Positions 15,460 through 25,754 are shown, counted from the first letter of the stretch. The stretch is DNA of 64,000 nucleotides from JALYGY01 sp963800975 (GCA_963800975.1 CAWDDB010000013.1:434001-498000); one strand, 5' to 3'. Numbers and translations are program-made. Notes: generated by a model not told the origin, from the sequence alone.

Positions 15460-15528
15460 AAGCCCTCCCGAGCCCTGTCTCCGGGACGCGTCCCTTTCCC
15501 GCGCCTCCGCGCCCCTACAAGAGAGCTA

Positions 15529-16242
15529 CTAGTTTAAGGCGTGGAGGGTGTCTAGCGCTAGGGCTATCATGTTGTCGACGGCGCTCCGCAGGTCCTCGTC
15601 GCTGATGCGCACTATTTCCTCGGCGATGGTGTCCGAGACCGTGAGCATGCAGCCGGCCCTCACGCCGCGCATCGCCGCGAGCGTGAAGATCGCCGCCGCC
15701 TCCATCTCGACTGCCAGGACCCCGAGCTCGCCCCACAGCCTGGCCGGCGCGTCCTCGGGGTCGTAGAAGAGGTCCGAGCTGACTATCGGACCGAAGAGCG
15801 CGCGCCTCCCGGCGTTCTCTGCGGCGTGGTGGGCGGCGTGGACGATGTCGAAGTGGGCCGCCGGGGAGTAGGGGAGGCCCTGCGTGATCGAGGCGACCGT
15901 CCCGTCGTTCGGGGTCGCCGCGGTCGCCACTACCAAATCCCCGAGGCGAAGCTCCCGGCTGTAGCCGCCGCACGTGCCGACCCTGAGCAGGTTCCTGGCC
16001 CCGAGCTGTATGAGCTCCTCCGTAACGATGGCCGCGCTGGGGCAGCCCATCCCCGTCGTCTGGACCGAGACCGGCTTCCCCCTGTAGGCGCCCGTGTAGC
16101 CGAGCATCCCGCGCTCCTCGGTAACCAGCTTCGGGTCCTCGAAGAAGTTCTCCGCGATGTACGCGGCCCGCCGAGGATCGCCCGGCATAAGAACGTTGTC
16201 GGCGATTTCCCCAGGCTGCGCCCGCACGTGGACAGGACTCAT
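15529..16242 (-). CDS. deoD: Purine-nucleoside phosphorylase, DeoD type
   Basis: A 237-residue hexameric-type PNP. MPGDPRRAAYIAENF is the phosphate-loop opening, GYTGAYRGKPVSVQTTGMG the substrate strand, RVGTCGG a phosphate contact, EMEAAAIFTLAA the base and ribose site, and VSDTI the catalytic Asp region. It splits purine (deoxy)nucleosides with phosphate into base and (deoxy)ribose-1-phosphate. It is downstream of the pyrimidine phosphorylase on the same strand, separated by a 76-nt gap holding nested inverted repeats. Salvage would continue through deoB at 53.4 kb. Confidence 0.93.
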   Translation of the reverse strand: MSPVHVRAQPGEIADNVLMPGDPRRAAYIAENFFEDPKLVTEERGMLGYTGAYRGKPVSVQTTGMGCPSAAIVTEELIQLGARNLLRVGTCGGYSRELRLGDLVVATAATPNDGTVASITQGLPYSPAAHFDIVHAAHHAAENAGRRALFGPIVSSDLFYDPEDAPARLWGELGVLAVEMEAAAIFTLAAMRGVRAGCMLTVSDTIAEEIVRISDEDLRSAVDNMIALALDTLHALN

Positions 16243-16272
16243 GCGCTCCTCCCTTACGGTCGTCGAATGCTT

Positions 16273-16318
16273 TCAGCGGTCGGCCCTGATTGCCGATAGC
16301 TGACCGCTGATGGCTATC
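16273..16318. repeat. Nested inverted repeats between pdp and deoD
   Basis: TCAGCGGTC (16273-16281) pairs with GACCGCTGA (16302-16310), and GATAGC (16295-16300) with GCTATC (16313-16318); the two pairings exclude each other. The element fills the gap after the pdp stop and resembles the GCTGATAGCTGA-type intergenic repeats seen in many GC-rich genomes. It may attenuate read-through into deoD. Confidence 0.5.
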
Positions 16319-17593
16319 TCACAGGCTGTCCAGGATAGCAGGGGCGGGATCTACGGGCTCGGGCGAGATCCGCAGCGCCTCGCGCACCAGCGCCTCGGCC
16401 CGCTCGACGTTGCGTCCGCCGTAGAGCGTGGCCACCGGGTGTCCTCCCTTGATCCGGTCTCCCACCCTCACAAGGACCTCGACCCCGGCGCCGGGGTCTA
16501 CCTGGTCGTCCTTTTGCTGGCGGCCGGCGCCCAGGGCCAGCGCGGCGCGGGCGATCCCGAGCGCGCCGAAGCTCGCCACGTAGCCACCCCGAGATGCGGT
16601 CACCTCCGTGACCCGAGCCGAGACCGGCAGGTCTTCCAGGGTATTCGCGTCCCCGCCCTGGGCGCGAACGAACTCCTCGAATTTCCTGTAGGCCGCGCCA
16701 GAGGATATGGCCCCGTCGACCTCGCCGTCCGGGTCGGAGACGCTTTTGAGCTCAAGCAACCTCCTTGCGACGTAGCGCGCCTCGTGCGCCAGGTCTTCCG
16801 AGACGGCCTCGCCCGCCAGGAAGCGTACGCTCTCGCGCACCTCGAGGGCGTTTCCCACGGCGCTTCCGAGGGGGTTGTCCATGTCGGTGATGAGGGCGGA
16901 GGCCCGGATCCCAAGGTCCTCGCTCAGGCGCACCAGCAGCCTGGCTAGCTCTCGGGCGTCCTCGGTGGTCTTCATGAACGCCCCCGCCCCGCGCTTGACG
17001 TCGTAGAGGAGGTACCCCGCCCCGGTCGCGGCCTTTTTGGAGACGATGGAGGACCCGATGAGCGGGAGCGAGTCGACCGTGCCGGTCGTGTCGCGCAGGG
17101 CGTAGATCTCCTTGTCCGCAGGCGCCAGGTCACCTGCCCCCGCGATCGCGAGCCCGACCTCCCGTACCTGGCGCTCGAACCGCTCCCTGGAGAGCTCGGC
17201 CGAGAAGCCCGGTATGGACTCGAGCTTGTCTATCGTGCCGCCGGTGGTGCCGAGGCCCCGCCCCGATAGCTTGGCCACGGGAGCCCCGCAGGCGGCGACG
17301 ATGGGCAGCGCCGTCAGGCTGACCTTGTCCCCGACACCGCCCGTGGAGTGCTTGTCTACGCACTCGGGGAACGAGTAGCGCTCGCCAGAGTCGGCCATCG
17401 CCCTGGTCAGAGCGAGCGTCTCCTCGTAGCTCATCCCCCGGATAAAGATCGCCATCAGGAGCGAGGCCATCTGGTAGTCTGGCACCGCGCCCGCCGTGTA
17501 GCCCGCGACGACGGCGCGAACGACCCCATCCGACAGCTCGCCGCCGAACTTCTTCGTCTCTATGGCCTCGACTATCGCGTCCCCATGCCGCAA
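16319..17593 (-). CDS. pdp: Pyrimidine-nucleoside (thymidine) phosphorylase
   Basis: The 424-residue protein belongs to nucleoside phosphorylase family II. The signature DKHSTGGVGDKVSL (phosphate site), KLSGRGLGTTGGTIDKLESI and an intact C-terminal domain (EVTASRGGYVASFGALGIA) are all present. It phosphorolyses thymidine, deoxyuridine or uridine. It could equally be named deoA; Lys and Ser in DKHSTGG fit the Pyn/Pdp type. The ATG follows GGAGGAGATG, a strong ribosome site. With deoD it forms a nucleoside-salvage pair. Confidence 0.9.
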   Translation of the reverse strand: MRHGDAIVEAIETKKFGGELSDGVVRAVVAGYTAGAVPDYQMASLLMAIFIRGMSYEETLALTRAMADSGERYSFPECVDKHSTGGVGDKVSLTALPIVAACGAPVAKLSGRGLGTTGGTIDKLESIPGFSAELSRERFERQVREVGLAIAGAGDLAPADKEIYALRDTTGTVDSLPLIGSSIVSKKAATGAGYLLYDVKRGAGAFMKTTEDARELARLLVRLSEDLGIRASALITDMDNPLGSAVGNALEVRESVRFLAGEAVSEDLAHEARYVARRLLELKSVSDPDGEVDGAISSGAAYRKFEEFVRAQGGDANTLEDLPVSARVTEVTASRGGYVASFGALGIARAALALGAGRQQKDDQVDPGAGVEVLVRVGDRIKGGHPVATLYGGRNVERAEALVREALRISPEPVDPAPAILDSL

Positions 17594-17693
17594 AGGACAT
17601 CTCCTCCTTCGAAGGCGTCGTCAGGCTAAGGAGCGCGGTCCATTGTAATGGGTGGTCATCACCCGGGCATCAGTGATCCTGGCACATTCCGTG

Positions 17694-17719
17694 TAGGGGC
17701 GTTTCGCGAACCGCCCCTA
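17694..17719. repeat. Palindromic intergenic repeat (TAGGGGCG type)
   Basis: TAGGGGCG (17694-17701) and CGCCCCTA (17712-17719) flank an inner TTCGCGAA palindrome. This shape matches the GTAGGGGCG/CGCCCCTAC short palindromes scattered in many bacterial genomes. It lies between the pdp promoter region and the 3' end of the surface-protein gene. Confidence 0.55.
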
Positions 17720-17802
17720 TGACGGGTTGCCCTTTACTCCTCTTTCCGTGCCTGCTCTTCGGAGCTTGCGATCCGGGACCCAGCCCCCCGGGAGGCTCCG
17801 CG

Positions 17803-20800
17803 CTACGGGCCGAAGAAGTTGGTCACCGTCACCTCCAGCAGCTGGCGGTCCGTGAGGGAGAAGGTCCTCCCCGGACTGTACTCCACCCTCCTGGCCCCCT
17901 GCTTCTCGATCTCCTCTATGGCGTAGGTCCTTGCCCTCGATTCGTAGCCCTCGTAGTCGTCGGTGACGAAGCCGGCGAGCACCTCGAGGGTGCGGATTCC
18001 TGAGGTGCCAATGCGGATGGTCCTCTCGGGCAATCCGGGCGAGCGCACGGCGAGCTTGTAGGAGTTCGCGGGACCGGGCCCGACCACCACCTTCTCGAGT
18101 TCCAGGATGGAGTGGCATTTCCTGTTTGCCGCGGTCCTGGTGAGGGTGGTGTCCGCGAAGCCCGGCGCGCTGAAGCGCACCGTCGTCGTCACGTCGCGGC
18201 CCCTGAAGGTGCTCTCCCCCGGCGGGGCGTCCGCCCCCTGCGGCCCCACGCCCCGGGTGGTGGTGACGGTGAGGCCTGGCACGTTACCTGGGTTGGTGAC
18301 CTTCCAGATGGCGTTACGGCCCTCCGGGAACGAGAGCTGGCAGACGAAGGCCAGGTCTACGCCGCGGACGGACCTGAGATCGAAGACGTTCGTTATCGTG
18401 ACGCTTCTCTCGTCGCCGTTCGAGAGGGAGAACGTCGGGGCGGGATCGTAGGTTACGCTGTCGGCGCCCCGGGTCCTCGTCTCCTCCACCGTGTAGGGTC
18501 CCCTGGCCTGGGACGTGTAACCAGGGTAGTCGTCGGTCTCGAAGCCCGCCTGAAGCGTGATCGGCCCGCTCGTACCGCCCGCGGTCAGGGTCACAGTGCG
18601 CACGACCGTGGTGCCTTCCCTGACCTCGACCTCGTAGGTGCCAGTCGGGCCGTCGCCCTGGACCACCTTGTCGAGGGTCAGCGTGCCCTCGCACGGGATG
18701 TTGCCGGCGGCCTTGACGCGGTTGGTGTCGACTTGCCCGGGAGCACTGAAGCGGACGTTTGTGACCGTGTCGCTACCCCTGAAGTAGCTCTCCCCAGATA
18801 GGGCGGTCGCTCCCTGCGGCCCGACGCCCAGCGTGGTCGTGAAGGTGAGGCCCGGTACGTTATCGAGGTTGCTTATCCTCCAGATGGCGTCGCCGCCCTC
18901 CTCCGGAGAGAGCTGGCAGATGTAGGTGAGGTTGACCCCTGGGATCGGCGGGCTGATCGTCGTGCTCTCCGTATCCTCGTTGTCGTCGGTGTCGGGATCT
19001 TCGAGATCGCTTTCGACGGTAGCCGTGTTTACGACGTCCCCGGCCACAGTAGTCGTGTCCACCACTATCTCGATGGTAGCGGTTGCGCCGGAAGCGAGGG
19101 TACCGAGGTCGCAAGTCACGGTGCCGCTCGACTCGGAGCAACTGCCAACGCTGGGGGTCGCCGAGACGAAGCTGACCTCGCTCGGCAGAACGTCGGTCAC
19201 GGTCACCCCCGGAGCGTCCGAGACGCCGTCGTTGGTCACCGTGAGGTTGTAGGTGATCTGCTCTCCTGCCGCGACCGCGTCGGGGTCGTCGGTCTTGGTT
19301 ATCGCGAGGTCGGCGAAGGGAGGCACGGAAATCTCCGCCGGGTTGCTATTGCTCACGAAATCCACGCCCAGCGTGCGTCCCTCGTAGTCAGCCACCGCCT
19401 GGTTCGTGATCGTCGTGCCCTCCGCAGACGGATCGATGGTGACCTGGAACGTTATCGTGGACGAGTTGCCCGTCTGTCCCGTGGGAGCGAGGGTGCCCCC
19501 GCCGTCTCCGTCGGCGCCATCGCCCAGCCGGAAGACCACCTGGCCGCCACCCGCCGCGACGAACTCCGCCTGGTCGGTGTCCGCCGCGTCGGTCTTGCCC
19601 CCGGCATTGGCCCCTTCTGTGACCTCCAGGCTTCCGGGCACGAAGGTTGTATTGTCCGGGATCGCATCTCTCAGAATAGTATTGTCGGAGAAGTCCTGGC
19701 CCGTGTTCGTTGTCACGACCTTGTACTCCAGAACGTCACCTGGCAGCGCCTCACCGCCGTTGATATCCGTTACGCTCTTCTGCAGCTCGACGGACGGTGC
19801 GTAGAGCTCGATGGCGCTCGTGAACACGCCGGGGTAGTAAGTCTCGCCGGTAGTGGGTGAACCTCAAGGTGGCGCCCGTCGCCCCGTTAGGGATGATGCC
19901 GTCGGCCTCCACCACGTCTATGTCGAAGCCTAGCTGGTTGTTGTAGTCGGGGTTCTTCGCGGTGATGCGCTCGCCCAGGCGCGAGATGGTGCTGTTGAAG
20001 AAGTTGTCAGGGGGGTTCTGGGCGTCACTCAGGTCGGTGAAGGTCGTTTGTGAGCCGCCCCGGAACTGCAGGATGGCTCCCTCTGAGCCTGCGTCGCCCT
20101 CGTAGGCGACGATGCCAACTCGCGCGTTAACCGGGCCGTTGGGCGGCGTCTGGAAGCCAGCTACCGGAATGTCTACCACCCTGCTGGCTGCGTTGTTGGC
20201 AACGTCTGCGAAGCCGTCGAAGACGGTGAGGTTCCGTGGCGGCGCCGCGGGATCGCGGTAGACGACCACGAGCGACCACCCCGCGTAGCGGTCGACTGCC
20301 CCTAGCGTTGTCTGCACGTTGGCGCCCGTGTACGTGCCGGAGCCGCCCTCCTGGAGGAGGTCCGTAACCTCGGCGAAGGAATGGTAGGCCGGCGGGCTAC
20401 CAAACTCGCCGATGATCGTGCCGTTTATGGTCTGGTACCCGCCAGAGGCTGGCGTGTCGAGTTGCATCGCGGCCCGCGCCGCTCCGGCGTTGGACCTGGC
20501 GCCCCAGTACAGGCCGGCCCAGAGCACCTCGCCCCCGTCCGGCACCTCGAAATCTGCCGAGGTGGAGTTGAACGTCGTCGGGTCGCTGTCCACGTCTATG
20601 TTGACAACCTGGTAGGCGTTGTTGTTGAGCGCGCTGCCGGTGGCGGTGCGGTTGCGGGCGGCAAGGCAGTTGGGCGCGGTGGCTGGGCACGTGGTGAGGG
20701 TGTTGCCGACGATCGCGATGTCGCCGGTGTCGTTGGTCGAGAAGCGGGACGCGAACGGCGTGCGTACCTCCGCGGAAGCCGGACCGGCGGCTACGGTGAG

Positions 20801-20911
20801 GAGCCCGAGTGTCGTGGCCAGCGCGACCAGGAGATAGAGGAGTATTCCCAACGCATGGTTTCCGGCAAGCGACAGGTGTCTGGTACGGATGCCTGTTTGC
20901 GAAGCGTTCAT
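17803..20911 (-). pseudogene. Large DUF11-repeat surface protein, frame interrupted once
   Basis: From ATG 20911 (GGGAGGGG upstream) the frame encodes a signal peptide ending ASAEV, a roughly 330-residue N-terminal domain (VDIDVDSDPTTFNSTSADFE, YAGWSLVVVYRDP) and then shifts near 19848-19860. An extra C in TTCACCCAC breaks FTTTGETYYPGVFTSAIELY. The other frame continues to 17803 with a DUF11 domain (ADLAITKTDDPDAVAAGEQI) and a tandem pair of CQLS-type and DKVV-type beta domains, ending without an obvious anchor. Joined length is about 1036 residues. One homopolymer indel may be a sequencing error, in which case the gene is intact. It is a likely secreted adhesin or coat protein. Confidence 0.75.
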
Positions 20912-21204
20912 GAAAATCGACCCCTCCCGCCACCCCGTTTGACGCCGTACCCTGTCTAGGTCCATCCCCGACGCCAGCTTACGCGCCACAATCAACCAGA
21001 CATGCTCGGCTACCCAAGGCCACAGATTTGTGATTTCTTTCACATTGTTTAGTGATCTGTCAAACATGGAATCCACTTGCAACAAGTACCGTACAGCACT
21101 TCAGGCCAGGCGATACATCTGCAGCCAGGGTCGCGGTCTCTGCCTTTGATGCATTTACGCTTGCGAACCCTGCAACGAACCGCGTCCAAATGCGGCTCGA
21201 GCCG

Positions 21205-21233
21205 TTGACACGAAGGCACTTGCTCCTTATTAT
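21205..21233 (+). promoter_or_regulatory. Strong sigma-70-type promoter of the aminotransferase-potA operon
   Basis: Perfect TTGACA (21205-21210), a 17-bp spacer and TATTAT (21228-21233). Transcription would start near 21240, inside the palindrome AATGATCATT (21236-21245), a possible operator. This also rules out the upstream ATG 21237 as the start codon. Confidence 0.75.
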
Positions 21234-21257
21234 TAAATGATCATTCAAAGGAGGACC

Positions 21258-22637
21258 ATGGATACCGCACGCACCTGGAATGAACAGGACCTCCGGCGGC
21301 TGGACGAGATCATCGTCGAGGGTGAGCGTCGGTTCAAGGAGCGCCAGCCCGGCTCGCGGGCGCTGTTGGAGAGAGCGCGGGGGGTGCTGGCGGGCGGGGC
21401 GACCTCGAGCTGGCAGATCGCCCGCCCGCAGATGATCTGGGTTACCCACGGCGAGGGGTCCAAGATCTTCGACGCCGACGGCGGCGAGTACGTGGACCTG
21501 CACGGCGGCTATGGCGTGGGCGCCGTCGGGCACGGGCATCCCGTCATGGTTGAGGCGCTGGCGCGGCGGACTCCACGCGGGACGCACTTCGCCCAGCCGA
21601 CGGAGGACGCGATAGTGGTGGGGGAGGAGCTCGCGCGCCGGTTCGGGTTGCCCTTGTGGCGCTTCTCCAACTCGGGCACCGAGGCCACCATGGACGCCGT
21701 GCACCTGATGCGCGCGATCACGGGTCGCGACCTCATCATCAAGATGGAGGGCTGCTACCACGGGCACCACGACTCGCTCATGGTCTCGGTCTCGAACGGC
21801 AGCGACGAGATCGGGCCGGCAGACCACCCGTACAGCGCGGCCTCCGGCTCCGGGATACCGCGCGCGATAGTGGAGCTGACTATCATCGCCCCGTTCAACG
21901 ATCTGGAGGCGCTGGGGCGGATCTTCGCCGAGCACCGCGGGCGGGTGGCCGGCGTCATACTCGAGCCCATCATGATGAACGCCGGCGTGATACCGCCAGA
22001 CGAGGGGTACCTCGAGGGCCTGCGCGAGCTGGCGCACGAGCACGGCGCCCTGGTCGCCTTCGACGAGGTCAAGTGCGGCGTCACCACCGCCTACGGGGGC
22101 GCGACCGGGTTCCTCGGCGTAAGCCCGGACATCGTCTGTCTTGCCAAGGCGATGGGTGGTGGCGTACCTTGCGGGGCGATCGGTGGTACCGAGGAGGTCA
22201 TGGGCTATATCGCCGACGGAACCTACGAGCAGGTCGGGACCTTCAACGGCAACCCGCTCACGATGGCTGCCTCGCGCGCCGCGCTGACCGAGATACTCGA
22301 TGCAGAGGCCTACGAGCACCTCGACCGCATCTCCGCCGTGATGGTCGACGGGTCGCGCAGGGTGATCGAGGAGTACGAACTCGCCGCCTACCCGCTCTCG
22401 TTCGGGGCCAAGGGCTCGGTAACCTTCTCGCCGAAGAGGGTCCGCAACTACCGCGACTTCCTGGAGATCGACGACCGCTTCAGCCAGGCGCACTGGCTCT
22501 TCCAGCACAACGGCGGCGTCTTCTTGCCCCCGTGGGGGAAGGCCGAACAGTGGACGCTCTCCGTGCAGCACTCCAAAGAGGATGCCCAACGCTTCGTGGA
22601 CAACTTCGAGGCCTTCGCGAAGGCGCTCAGAAAGTGA
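21258..22637 (+). CDS. Class III aminotransferase (glutamate-1-semialdehyde mutase-like fold)
   Basis: A 459-residue PLP enzyme of aminotransferase class III. GGEYVDLHGGYGVGAVGHGHP, FSNSGTEATMDAVHLMRAIT, YHGHHDSL and VAFDEVKCGV are the family blocks; the Schiff-base Lys is Lys297 (LAKAMGGGVPCGAIGG). It resembles HemL, but its place in a cluster with a polyamine transporter and an aminobutyraldehyde-type dehydrogenase suggests a catabolic transaminase for polyamine or a related amine. ATG 21258 follows AAAGGAGG closely; ATG 21237 overlaps the promoter and is rejected. Its stop overlaps the potA GTG. Confidence 0.87.
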   Translation: MDTARTWNEQDLRRLDEIIVEGERRFKERQPGSRALLERARGVLAGGATSSWQIARPQMIWVTHGEGSKIFDADGGEYVDLHGGYGVGAVGHGHPVMVEALARRTPRGTHFAQPTEDAIVVGEELARRFGLPLWRFSNSGTEATMDAVHLMRAITGRDLIIKMEGCYHGHHDSLMVSVSNGSDEIGPADHPYSAASGSGIPRAIVELTIIAPFNDLEALGRIFAEHRGRVAGVILEPIMMNAGVIPPDEGYLEGLRELAHEHGALVAFDEVKCGVTTAYGGATGFLGVSPDIVCLAKAMGGGVPCGAIGGTEEVMGYIADGTYEQVGTFNGNPLTMAASRAALTEILDAEAYEHLDRISAVMVDGSRRVIEEYELAAYPLSFGAKGSVTFSPKRVRNYRDFLEIDDRFSQAHWLFQHNGGVFLPPWGKAEQWTLSVQHSKEDAQRFVDNFEAFAKALRK

Positions 22638-23800
22638 CCGATGACGAGGGTAGAGGAGGAGGCCGAGTCGAGCTCGTCAGCCTGGCCAAGAGCTATGACG
22701 ACTTCCAGGCTGTTCGCAGCATAGATCTGGACATCGAAGAGGGCGAGTTCTTCTCGCTGCTCGGACCGAGCGGGTGTGGCAAGACGACGACCTTGCGCAT
22801 GATCGCCGGTTTCGAGCGTCCGAGCGAGGGGCGGGTCTTGCTCGACGGCAACGACGTATCCGAGACCCCCCCGAACAAGCGCAACGTCAACACCGTGTTC
22901 CAGAGCTACGCCCTGTTCTCCCACCTCACGGTGGCCGAGAACGTGGCCTTCGGGCTGCGCTTCAGGAAGACCTCCAAAGAAGAGACGCTTGCCAGGGTCG
23001 GACAGGCGTTATCCCTCGTGCAGATGCAGGAGTTCAGCGAGCGCAAGCCCGGTCAGCTCTCGGGGGGGCAGCAGCAGCGGGTAGCGCTCGCGCGAGCCCT
23101 GATCCTCAACCCCTCCGTACTCTTGCTGGACGAGCCGCTCGGTGCCCTCGACGCCAAGCTCAGGAAGCAGCTGCAGATCGAGCTCAAGGCCCTGCAGGAG
23201 AAGGTCGGCATAACCTTCGTGTACGTCACCCACGACCAGGAAGAAGCCCTCACGATGGCCGACCGTCTGGCGGTGATGAACGAGGGCCGCATCGAGCAGA
23301 TCGGCTCGCCCAAAGAGGTCTACGAGGAGCCGGCGACGGCCTACGTCGCCGGCTTCCTCGGCGTCTCGAACATGCTCGACGCCGAGGCCGTTGGCACGGA
23401 GCCTGACGGCAGGTGTCGGGTGAAGGTCGGGGATCTCGACCTGCTCGCGTCCTGCGGGCACACAACGGCGAGGGGCTCGGTCAAGGTCGTCGTGCGTCCC
23501 GAGCGCGTGCGCGTGGAGGTTCCCCGCAAGACCGGCGAGAACCGCTTGCCAGGAAAGGTCGAGCGCGTGGTCTACGCCGGCGCCATCTCTCAGCTCGTGG
23601 TCACGCTTGACCGCGGCTCCCCGATCCAGTGCATGCTCGCCAACGATGGCGTGGATGCCGCGTTCGATCGGGGTACGCCGGTCTCCGTGCACCTGCCGTG
23701 CGAGGCCCTTCGCGTGCTACGCATGGAAGCCGCCGGGATTAGGGAAGATGATCGTACGGAGGAGTCCCAGGTCGTAACGGCCCGGGCGACGACGGAGTAA
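22634..23800 (+). CDS. potA: Spermidine/putrescine-type ABC transporter ATPase
   Basis: This 388-residue ATPase has Walker A GPSGCGKTTT (Lys50), signature LSGGQQQRVALARAL, Walker B LLLDEPLGALD, switch VTHDQEEA and a C-terminal TOBE domain. The GPSGCGKTT/NVNTVFQSYALFSHLTV wording is typical of PotA, which powers uptake of polyamines; opine or quaternary-amine specificity is also possible. GTG 22634 overlaps the aminotransferase stop as GTGA, so its synthesis is coupled. The matching permeases and binding protein are encoded convergently on the other strand. Confidence 0.92.
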   Translation: MTDDEGRGGGRVELVSLAKSYDDFQAVRSIDLDIEEGEFFSLLGPSGCGKTTTLRMIAGFERPSEGRVLLDGNDVSETPPNKRNVNTVFQSYALFSHLTVAENVAFGLRFRKTSKEETLARVGQALSLVQMQEFSERKPGQLSGGQQQRVALARALILNPSVLLLDEPLGALDAKLRKQLQIELKALQEKVGITFVYVTHDQEEALTMADRLAVMNEGRIEQIGSPKEVYEEPATAYVAGFLGVSNMLDAEAVGTEPDGRCRVKVGDLDLLASCGHTTARGSVKVVVRPERVRVEVPRKTGENRLPGKVERVVYAGAISQLVVTLDRGSPIQCMLANDGVDAAFDRGTPVSVHLPCEALRVLRMEAAGIREDDRTEESQVVTARATTE

Positions 23801-23878
23801 CGCGTACCGCAGCGGTCGATAATTCGGCAAGGCGCGGCTAAAAGCGTCGGCGTCAGGTCACATACCCCTGGTGTCGTC

Positions 23879-23911
23879 CTTCTCGGAAAGACTCACGGCC
23901 TTTTCGAGAAG
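23879..23911. terminator. Bidirectional hairpin between potA and potC
   Basis: CTTCTCGGAAAG (23879-23890) pairs with CTTTTCGAGAAG (23900-23911), 12 bp including one G-T wobble, in the gap between converging potA and potC. The CTTTT side gives a short T run for the plus strand. Confidence 0.6.
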
Positions 23912-23915
23912 CACC

Positions 23916-24836
23916 TTAGATATCTAGGCGGGCGAAGTCTTCCACAGCGGAGCCTTCAGTGCCTTCCTTCTTGCGGGAGCGGCGCATCACGAGAATGGCG
24001 ATAGCGATAGCCAGCATGGAGGCGAACAGGAGGATGCTCGCGAGGGCATTGATCGCGGGGCTCGGCGCCAGGCGCGCCGCGCTGTAGAGCTTGACCGGTA
24101 TGGTGGCCGACGAGGCGTCTCCCATGAGGAACGCGCTGATCACGAAGTCGTCTATGGAGATAGCGAAGGCGACCATCAGGCTCGACCAGATGGCCGGGGC
24201 CAGCATCGGCAGCAGCACCGTCCGGAGTGCCTGCAGCCGCGAGGCGCCGAGGTCCATCGCCGCCTCCTCGTAATCCCTGCCGACGGAGAACAGCCGCCCG
24301 CGCACGACTATGACAACGTAGGAGACGGTAAAGGTGACGTGCCCGAGCACCTGAGCCATCGTCCCGAGTTGCACGAAGCCGAAGAGGTGGACGAAGACCA
24401 GGAAGAGCGCGACGCCCATCACTATCTCCGGCGTGATGAGCGGGAAGAGCATCAGGAAGTTGGCCGGCCGCGCCCCCCACCCAGTCCAGCGCGCGAGGCC
24501 GATGGCCAGCGCCACCCCGAGCGGCGTGGCGACAAGCATCGTCAGGGCCGCGAGCTGCAGGCTCTGCACGAGCGCGGCGCTCAGCGACGGGTCGTGCAGC
24601 ACCGAGAGGTTCGGGTCCTGGATGTACCAGCGTAGGGAGAAGCCCTGCCACGTGCTGCGCGAGCGGCCGGCGTTGAACCCGAACTGCACGGCTATCAGGA
24701 CGGGGACGAGCGACCAGAGGAGGTAGGCTACCGTGAAGAGGACGAGGAAGCGCGGCTTGCCCCAGGGGTTCGACCACCACGTCTTGAGGCGCGCCCCGGA
24801 CCGCGCCTTCTCGGCTCCGGCCCCCGCGTCGCTCAC
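23916..24836 (-). CDS. potC: ABC transporter permease, PotC type
   Basis: This 306-residue inner-membrane permease has six predicted helices and the EAA loop EEAAMDLGASRLQALRTVLLP, which docks on the ATPase. The C-terminal SIDDFVISAFLMGD motif is characteristic of PotC. Its ATG overlaps the potB stop by 4 nt. It works with PotA, PotB and PotD to import polyamine-like substrates. The cytosolic tail after the last helix is short and charged. Confidence 0.92.
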   Translation of the reverse strand: MSDAGAGAEKARSGARLKTWWSNPWGKPRFLVLFTVAYLLWSLVPVLIAVQFGFNAGRSRSTWQGFSLRWYIQDPNLSVLHDPSLSAALVQSLQLAALTMLVATPLGVALAIGLARWTGWGARPANFLMLFPLITPEIVMGVALFLVFVHLFGFVQLGTMAQVLGHVTFTVSYVVIVVRGRLFSVGRDYEEAAMDLGASRLQALRTVLLPMLAPAIWSSLMVAFAISIDDFVISAFLMGDASSATIPVKLYSAARLAPSPAINALASILLFASMLAIAIAILVMRRSRKKEGTEGSAVEDFARLDI

Positions 24837-25750
24837 GTGCGGGCCTCCCTCGACGCCCGCGCGACGCTGTAGAGGTAGTAGGTCATCAGGATGCCCACGA
24901 ACGCCATCAGCACGACCGTCAGGGCCGCGCCCCTGCCGCTACCCGCGCCGCTCAGGATGTCTTGCTCGATGAGCTTGCCGACCATGTTCGTCTTGGGGGA
25001 TCCCGAGAGAAGCGTGGCCGTGTAGTAGTCGCCGAACATCGGCAGCATGACTATCACGCATCCCGCAAGGATGCCCTGCGAGGAAAGGGGTAGGGTCACG
25101 GCGAAGAACGCCCGCGCCGGGCTGGCCCCGAGGTCGCGGGCGGCTTCGATCACGCGCGGGTCGATGCGGTCGAGGGCGGCGAAGAGAGGCAGGATCAGGA
25201 AGGGCACGTAGCCGTAGACGAGCCCGAGGATGACGGTCGAGTGCTTACCTACGAGCCACTCCCTGGGCGCGTCGAGGATGCCCACGAACATGAGGACCTG
25301 GTTGACGTAGCCGTCGGTGGAGAGCAGGTTCACCCACGCGAGCATCCGCATGAGGTAGTTGATCCAGAACGGGGCGATGATGAGCATCAGGAGCAATGCG
25401 CGGTAACGGCCGGCGTGCCTGGCCGCGTAGTAGGCGACCGGGTACCCGATAAGCAGACTCAGGAACGTTGCGACCGCGACGTAGAGGAGCGTGCGCAGGA
25501 AGACGACGCCAAGCTGCCCGCCGAAGATCTCGCCGAAGATCGTGCCGAACTCCGCGGGGTCCCAAGCCAGCGGGTTCCAAGCGGGCAGCGCGCCGCCGAA
25601 GATGGGGTCGGGCGCTCCCATAGCCACAGCGAGAACCGCGTAGAGCGGGACGAGGAAGAGCAGGACCAGCCAGATCACGCCCGGAGCGGCCAGCGAGGGC
25701 CAGAACCAGCGCCTCTCGCCTACCGCCCGCCCTTCGTCGGGCCCGCTCAC
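24833..25750 (-). CDS. potB: ABC transporter permease, PotB type
   Basis: This 305-residue permease starts with a polar 15-residue head, then six helices. The EAA-type loop is EAARDLGASPARAFFAVTLPL, and NYLMRMLAWVNLLS plus GDYYTATLLSG are PotB-like blocks. It is between potD (4-nt gap) and potC (4-nt overlap) on the same strand, forming the transmembrane pore with PotC. Confidence 0.92.
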   Translation of the reverse strand: MSGPDEGRAVGERRWFWPSLAAPGVIWLVLLFLVPLYAVLAVAMGAPDPIFGGALPAWNPLAWDPAEFGTIFGEIFGGQLGVVFLRTLLYVAVATFLSLLIGYPVAYYAARHAGRYRALLLMLIIAPFWINYLMRMLAWVNLLSTDGYVNQVLMFVGILDAPREWLVGKHSTVILGLVYGYVPFLILPLFAALDRIDPRVIEAARDLGASPARAFFAVTLPLSSQGILAGCVIVMLPMFGDYYTATLLSGSPKTNMVGKLIEQDILSGAGSGRGAALTVVLMAFVGILMTYYLYSVARASREART

Positions 25751-25754
25751 GCCG

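Noticed and set aside
21237..21257. Earlier ATG of the aminotransferase gene
   Set aside because: It falls upstream of the predicted transcription start (about 21240) and has no ribosome site.
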